Origin: Thermocrinis sp.
GTDB taxonomy: Bacteria; Aquificota; Aquificia; Aquificales; Aquificaceae
DNA length: 64,000 nucleotides
Assembly: GCF_036781485.1 (NCBI RefSeq)
Contig: NZ_DAIQAX010000001.1
Coordinates: 153,887-217,886, forward strand
Reading direction: 5' to 3'
The first letter of the stretch is position 1. Each line of letters begins with the position of its first letter. A model generated the notes under the pieces. It was not told the DNA's origin. It made no database searches and saw nothing but the letters and a program-made list of their open reading frames with translations. The position numbers and the translations under genes were made by a program. Positions 60,551-64,000 of the stretch are shown here, piece by piece.

Positions 60551-61312
60551 CTATTCTTCTTTTTCTTGCTTTGTCGGAGGTTTTGGTCTTTCAATTATCT
60601 TGTCCGGAGCAAGCCTTTCCACTATAGAATTCGCTACCTGAACCACCACATCCCTTGCCACCATGTCAAGGGAGAGGTTTTTGCTTATGCTCCATCCACC
60701 ACCTGCGCCAAACCCACCACCTGCACCAGCACCAAAAAGACCCCAGGAGCTCTTTTCTGAACTTGCATCAAAAGAGTTGGAATAGGCGATTTCAAGCGTT
60801 TCGGGTTTTATAATATTCACGTCAACACCAAGCTTAGCCTGATCCTTTCTGACGTTTATCGCACCTAGCACGGGAATTAATCCACCTCCTAAGGCTCCGC
60901 CACTTCTCTCCAATTCAAGGGCGGTTATAGAGCCCGTTATCATGTAATCTACCTTTGGAGGTTGGACCTTTTGCCCAGTGGCTTCTAGAAGTTTTTTCAT
61001 CCTTTCATACTGCTCCAAATCAACTATTCTGAAGCAATTGGTGGCTTTAAGGGCGTTGGTGAGCATGGTAGTGAGTCCCTTCCCTACACCTTTCACACCG
61101 CCTGTTCCAGCCAATGCTTCGTATATTAATGACAGTCTGGGATTTCCGGGGTTTGCTTCTTGACAAGAGTTTGCCTTGCAATCAAACTCCATAACCATAA
61201 CAGAATAAACAGGCTCCGCACATCTAACTACAGGAATTTGTCTCTCCACAGTCTTGGTTTCACTTGCGTAGACTGCTGTTAGCAAAATAAATCCACCTAA
61301 CACTTTTTTCAT
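60551..61312 (-). CDS. CsgG-like periplasmic/outer-membrane assembly protein
   Basis: 253 aa from ATG 61312 (an upstream Met at 61351 precedes the Shine-Dalgarno GGAGG and would spoil the signal peptide). Signal peptide about 1-17 ending VYAS, not a lipobox. The central part (about 40-215) is CsgG/HfaB-like: GLTTMLTNALKATNCFRIVDLEQYERM, DYMITGSITALE, VDVNIIKPETLEIAYS. A Gly/Ala-rich loop (about 190-205) and a Pro/Lys/Glu tail follow. CsgG forms a secretion channel in curli systems; no curli subunit genes are adjacent. Two Cys pairs are seen (about 30-55). Confidence 0.75.
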   Translation of the reverse strand: MKKVLGGFILLTAVYASETKTVERQIPVVRCAEPVYSVMVMEFDCKANSCQEANPGNPRLSLIYEALAGTGGVKGVGKGLTTMLTNALKATNCFRIVDLEQYERMKKLLEATGQKVQPPKVDYMITGSITALELERSGGALGGGLIPVLGAINVRKDQAKLGVDVNIIKPETLEIAYSNSFDASSEKSSWGLFGAGAGGGFGAGGGWSISKNLSLDMVARDVVVQVANSIVERLAPDKIIERPKPPTKQEKEE

Positions 61313-61337
61313 GCTTCCACCTCCTCTCTTTTGAGTA

Positions 61338-61376
61338 ATAATATAATACAATATGAGATGAGATAATATAATACAA
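61338..61376. repeat. 14-bp direct repeat upstream of the CsgG-like gene
   Basis: ATAATATAATACAA occurs at 61338-61351 and 61363-61376, 25 bp apart, just upstream of the CsgG-like start. The motif contains TATAAT-like boxes in both orientations, so it may be tandem promoter elements or regulator sites; AT-rich drift cannot be excluded. Confidence 0.4.
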
Positions 61377-61396
61377 ATAATACGTTGGGTGAGAAA

Positions 61397-61612
61397 TTAA
61401 CCAAGCACATAGCTTTTTCTGAAGAAGCTATAGCCAACAACATACCCGTAAATGTAAGTCAAAAGCGTTATACCTTTCCTCCACCTGCTGATGTAATTGA
61501 AAACCCTTATCTGTGAGTTCACACCGTCAATTAGCATTTTAGCAAGTTTAAGCACGGGCGTATTTGTAATGTAAGAGAGAATATACAATGCGCAGAGTTG
61601 CAAGTCAGACAC
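61397..61612 (-). CDS. possible small protein or gene remnant, uncertain
   Basis: 71 codons from GTG 61612. The second half reads as a plausible protein (LIDGVNSQIRVFNYISRWRKG, then a Tyr-rich hydrophobic stretch), but there is no strong Shine-Dalgarno and no family recognised. It fills most of the 339-bp gap between the CsgG-like gene and the peroxiredoxin, a long gap for this genome, so a decayed gene is possible. The rest of the gap holds only the direct repeats. Confidence 0.25.
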   Translation of the reverse strand: MSDLQLCALYILSYITNTPVLKLAKMLIDGVNSQIRVFNYISRWRKGITLLTYIYGYVVGYSFFRKSYVLG

Positions 61613-61651
61613 TTTTGGCTATTCCTGTTCTTTTGGCAAAGAGCTTAGAGA

Positions 61652-62176
61652 CTAAAACCTTTGGGGTTTATAAAGGCTGTTTAACCTTTCTATGTATTCT
61701 AAAACTCTCTTTGCATCTGCAGATGGATCTACACCTCTGTATATCTTTTCTACGTTGTTTTCTGGATTTATCAGTACTGTATCCCTTGAACAAAATCCAA
61801 GAATTACTCTAACTCCGTATGCCTTTGCCACCTCCCCTTTGGGATCCGAGAGGAAGGTTATCTTAAAACCATACTTTTCCTTAAACTTTCTTATGCTTTC
61901 CACCGAGTCTGTGCTTATTCCAAACACTTCTGCATTCACCTTTCTAAAGCTTTCTATTAGATTGCTGTATTCCTTTGCTTGAGCTGTGCATCCAGGTGTA
62001 TCTGCTTTTGGATAAAAGTATAGGACTACCCACTTTCCTTTGTAGTCAGAAAGCTGGACCAGATTCCCTTGATCAGAGTAAAGCTTGAAGTTGTATGCCT
62101 GCTGCCCCTCTTTTATGGGAGAGCCACTTAAGGAAATGCCTAAGATCCCAAATATACCAAGCAATAACTTCTTCAT
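61652..62176 (-). CDS. periplasmic peroxiredoxin, BCP/PrxQ type
   Basis: 174 aa with a signal peptide (about 1-18, MKKLLLGIFGILGISLSG), then an AhpC/TSA-fold domain: YFYPKADTPGCTAQAKEY holds the peroxidatic Cys, and a second Cys in GFCSRDTVLI could be the resolving one. It reduces hydrogen peroxide or alkyl peroxides in the periplasm. A hairpin terminator (62211-62227) lies between it and the Hsp20 gene upstream. Confidence 0.88.
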   Translation of the reverse strand: MKKLLLGIFGILGISLSGSPIKEGQQAYNFKLYSDQGNLVQLSDYKGKWVVLYFYPKADTPGCTAQAKEYSNLIESFRKVNAEVFGISTDSVESIRKFKEKYGFKITFLSDPKGEVAKAYGVRVILGFCSRDTVLINPENNVEKIYRGVDPSADAKRVLEYIERLNSLYKPQRF

Positions 62177-62210
62177 AAGGATAAAAATATTACAAACTAA
62201 ACTCTGAAAG

Positions 62211-62227
62211 CCCCCCGTTTAGGGGGG
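62211..62227 (-). terminator. GC hairpin between hsp20 and the peroxiredoxin gene
   Basis: CCCCCC (62211-62216), loop GTTTA, GGGGGG (62222-62227). On the minus strand it lies just after the hsp20 stop and is followed by CTTTC, a weak U-tract, so termination may be partial. Confidence 0.55.
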
Positions 62228-62234
62228 AAGTATG

Positions 62235-62666
62235 TTAGGTTATTTCTATCTTTTTCTCCCTGGATGTCTTTTCTTTGGGGAACCTTATTTCTAAAACTCC
62301 ATCCTTATACTCAGCCTTTATGCCCTCCAGCTTTACATCTGTGGGCAAGCCTATAACCCTTTCAAACTTTCCATACACCCTTTCTACCCTGTGGACAGTT
62401 TCAGTCTTTTCTTCCCTCTCTTCCTTCTTTTCTCCTCTGATGATTAGATTATTGTCTCTTACAAGCACTTCCACATCCTCTTTTTTCACACCAGGAAGTT
62501 CTGCTTTAACAACTACTTCCGTATCTGTTTCATAAACGTCCAAGGCAGGTGCAAAGAGCCTTTCAACGGGCTCTTCCTTGAAAAACTCCTCCATAAACCT
62601 GTCAAACTCCCTTCTTATTCTTTCAAGCTCTTCAAAAGGACGCCAAACTAAAAGTCCTTTCCTCAT
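62235..62666 (-). CDS. small heat-shock protein Hsp20
   Basis: 143 aa from ATG 62666, with GGAGGTGAG just upstream; a longer frame up to 62729 runs into the promoter. The alpha-crystallin domain (about 40-140) shows LDVYETDTEVVVKAELPGVKKEDVEV at its start and YKDGVLEIRFPK at its end (GVLxIxxPK motif). It is an ATP-independent holdase for heat-damaged proteins. A -35/-10 pair is upstream. Confidence 0.93.
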   Translation of the reverse strand: MRKGLLVWRPFEELERIRREFDRFMEEFFKEEPVERLFAPALDVYETDTEVVVKAELPGVKKEDVEVLVRDNNLIIRGEKKEEREEKTETVHRVERVYGKFERVIGLPTDVKLEGIKAEYKDGVLEIRFPKEKTSREKKIEIT

Positions 62667-62701
62667 GGCTCTCACCTCCTTAATAGGCTTTATGTCAATT
62701 A

Positions 62702-62729
62702 AATTTAGTGTACTTTTGTAAAAAGTCAA
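62702..62729 (-). promoter_or_regulatory. promoter of hsp20
   Basis: On the minus strand TTGACT (62729-62724) and TAAATT (62707-62702) are 16 nt apart, about 36 nt before the ATG. No CIRCE inverted repeat or sigma-32-type box was seen in the leader. Confidence 0.55.
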
Positions 62730-62734
62730 GGGGG

Positions 62735-63319
62735 TTATTCAAGTTCCTGATAAGTCAAACAAACCGCACCTGCACTTAACATTTCTTCTATTGCTTTCTC
62801 CGAGTCTCCCGGCTTTACATCTACTCCTTTTATGGCATCTAAGAGTAGAAATGCAAAGTATCCTAAGTTTATACCACCTAAAACTGTGTTTTTGACACAG
62901 TAGTCTGTAGCCACTCCACCTACGAATATTCTCTTTATACCTCTTTCCTTCAGCAGGCTGTCAAGGATTGTTCCCTGAAAACCTGAGTAAGCGTCAAAGT
63001 CTCTACTCGTGCCCTTTGATATTATGAACTTGTTATCCGATGGTATGATAAGGTCTGGATGAAACTGGGCTCCTTCTGTGTCTTGCACGCAGTGGGGAGG
63101 CCATACACCACCGTATCCTTTAAAGGATATGTGATTTTCTGGATGCCAATCTCTGGTGAAAAAAACAGGAAGTCCTCTTTCTGAAAAAAGTTCTATATAT
63201 TTGTTTAAAGGTTGTACCACTTTGTCCCCTTCTGGCACGGGCAATGCACCACCTGGCATAAAATCTTTCTGCACATCCACCACTATAAGAGCATCAAATT
63301 TTGTCAGTTTTACCCTCAT
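62735..63319 (-). CDS. pncA: nicotinamidase/isochorismatase-family hydrolase
   Basis: 194 aa. Converts nicotinamide to nicotinate for NAD salvage. The catalytic triad is visible: D14 region in VVDVQKDF, Lys in IISKGTSRDFDAYSGF, and Cys in GVATDYCVKNTVL; the metal-binding DWHPENHISF is also present. It ends just upstream of the hsp20 promoter; a glycosyltransferase gene lies 24 bp upstream. Confidence 0.9.
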   Translation of the reverse strand: MRVKLTKFDALIVVDVQKDFMPGGALPVPEGDKVVQPLNKYIELFSERGLPVFFTRDWHPENHISFKGYGGVWPPHCVQDTEGAQFHPDLIIPSDNKFIISKGTSRDFDAYSGFQGTILDSLLKERGIKRIFVGGVATDYCVKNTVLGGINLGYFAFLLLDAIKGVDVKPGDSEKAIEEMLSAGAVCLTYQELE

Positions 63320-63343
63320 GGCTAAGCCTCCTAGCTATTAAAT

Positions 63344-64000
63344 TTATCCTTTCCAAAACCTAAAGCCTCTTTTTAGGATGCTAAGAATCCTTCTTGAGTC
63401 TAACAAAATGGAGGGTTTTTTGTAGATGGAATTTAACACCAAAAGCCAACCTTCTTTTAGTTTTCCAAACCTCAAGGCAGATTCTCCCATGTGGAAGAGA
63501 AAGTAAGGAAGATACTTTTCTGGCACTTTATCCTTGTAATCCATATATACCTTGTAAGTTGCGCTTAGAAAGGTTTTACTTTTACTCGTTCTTTCTGGAT
63601 GTTCTCTAATTAAAACTTTCTTGTTGTCCAAAAGGTGAATGCTCAGACCATTTATGTAAGCCCTCAGTAGTATTTCCCAGTCTTCCCTCATTAGGTATTC
63701 GTGTTTGTATCCTAAAAAGGCAGACCGCCTGAAGGCAGTGGCAGAAGGATAACCCATCATTCCAGAGAAAAGTAGAATCAAGCTATCTCTCGGAATTTTT
63801 TTCTTTGAAACTCTTTTAACATCACCTGAGCCATCAACGAACATTCTGGGAAAACTATAAACTACATCGTGTTTTTTTAAGAATTCTACAGATGACTCTA
63901 CATAGTCCTTCTCCCAAAGGTCGTCGTAGTCTAAAAAGAACAAATACTCACCTTTGGAAAGCTCCACTCCTTTGTTTCTTGAGTATGCCCTTTCCATGTT
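63344..64000 (-). CDS. family 2 glycosyltransferase, C-terminal part (5' end outside window)
   Basis: The frame is open to the window edge, with N-M-E-R-A-Y-S-R-N-K-G before the first internal Met, so the true start is upstream. The GT-A fold donor-binding motif FLDYDDLWEKDYVE and the acceptor-side MREDWEILLRAYINGL are typical of GT2 enzymes that act in LPS or exopolysaccharide synthesis. The substrate is unknown. A C-terminal helical region with basic residues (RILSILKRGFRFWKG) may touch the membrane. Confidence 0.85.
   Translation of the reverse strand, partial: NMERAYSRNKGVELSKGEYLFFLDYDDLWEKDYVESSVEFLKKHDVVYSFPRMFVDGSGDVKRVSKKKIPRDSLILLFSGMMGYPSATAFRRSAFLGYKHEYLMREDWEILLRAYINGLSIHLLDNKKVLIREHPERTSKSKTFLSATYKVYMDYKDKVPEKYLPYFLFHMGESALRFGKLKEGWLLVLNSIYKKPSILLDSRRILSILKRGFRFWKG

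Noticed and set aside
62667..62735. CIRCE or sigma-32 heat-shock element before hsp20
   Set aside because: No TTAGCACTC/GAGTGCTAA inverted repeat; only an ordinary promoter is visible.
1..64000. CRISPR array, prophage or integrated plasmid
   Set aside because: No regularly spaced repeats, integrase, phage structural or plasmid genes were found on either strand.

Overview
The window is about 64 kb of very gene-dense DNA with moderate GC. It looks like a chromosome segment from a thermophilic, Gram-negative, deep-branching bacterium of the Aquificales type (Hydrogenobacter/Thermocrinis-like); this is an inference from protein style, not a database result. The evidence is Lys/Glu-rich proteins with AGA/AGG arginine codons, many 1-40 bp gene overlaps, pathway genes scattered singly rather than in operons, an MqnA-type (futalosine pathway) quinone gene, outer-membrane assembly genes (BamA, LptD, TolC) and Hsp20. 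No origin, phage or CRISPR array was seen.

Layout. 1-3.0 kb: RNA modification (rsmG end, trmI, mnmA) and a secreted DsrE-like protein. 3.0-5.1 kb: a TonB-dependent receptor with OprC-like copper-binding motifs. 5.3-8.1 kb: dxr and a peptide-binding protein. 8.1-11.5 kb: a two-receiver-domain protein, a two-helix membrane protein and pmbA/tldE. 11.5-15.2 kb: flagellar export genes fliL-fliO-fliP-fliQ-fliR-flhB, in which fliL and flhB are both broken. 15.2-18.4 kb: tRNA-Asp, a methyltransferase, a pterin dehydratase gene with an internal stop, a Fur regulator, tRNA-Ser, and a 580-bp TIR/TSD-bounded element carrying a TnpB remnant, inserted right at the start of a CDP-alcohol phosphatidyltransferase gene. 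18.4-32 kb: bamA, purM, thpR, tRNA-Ala, secG, prmC, CorC- and TerC-type membrane proteins, sugar isomerase, pseudouridine synthase, thioredoxin, Rel and HslV. 32-35.6 kb: rpmF-plsX-fabH-murF. 35.6-42.5 kb: a TolC-HlyD-RND efflux operon and an EAL/HDOD protein. 42.5-47 kb (minus strand): asd-JAMM-hisIE-rpsF-ssb-rpsR-rplI-ccsA. 47-64 kb: pyrD, mqnA, trpD, a leuA with a Fur-box promoter, ABC ATPase, HIT, hom, rpe, lptD, hemY, thiG, a CsgG-like protein, peroxiredoxin, Hsp20, nicotinamidase and the C-terminal part of a glycosyltransferase.

Themes. Most genes are housekeeping: tRNA/rRNA modification, envelope building (LptD, BamA, MurF, PlsX/FabH), amino-acid synthesis (Asd, Hom, TrpD, LeuA, HisIE), and metal/redox handling. 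The most unusual stretch is 11.5-17.4 kb, where three genes are disrupted and a degenerate mobile element sits within 6 kb, while the rest of the window reads cleanly. A second pattern is that several operon-leading genes have a good -10 box only 7-9 nt before the start codon and no Shine-Dalgarno sequence, suggesting leaderless transcripts.
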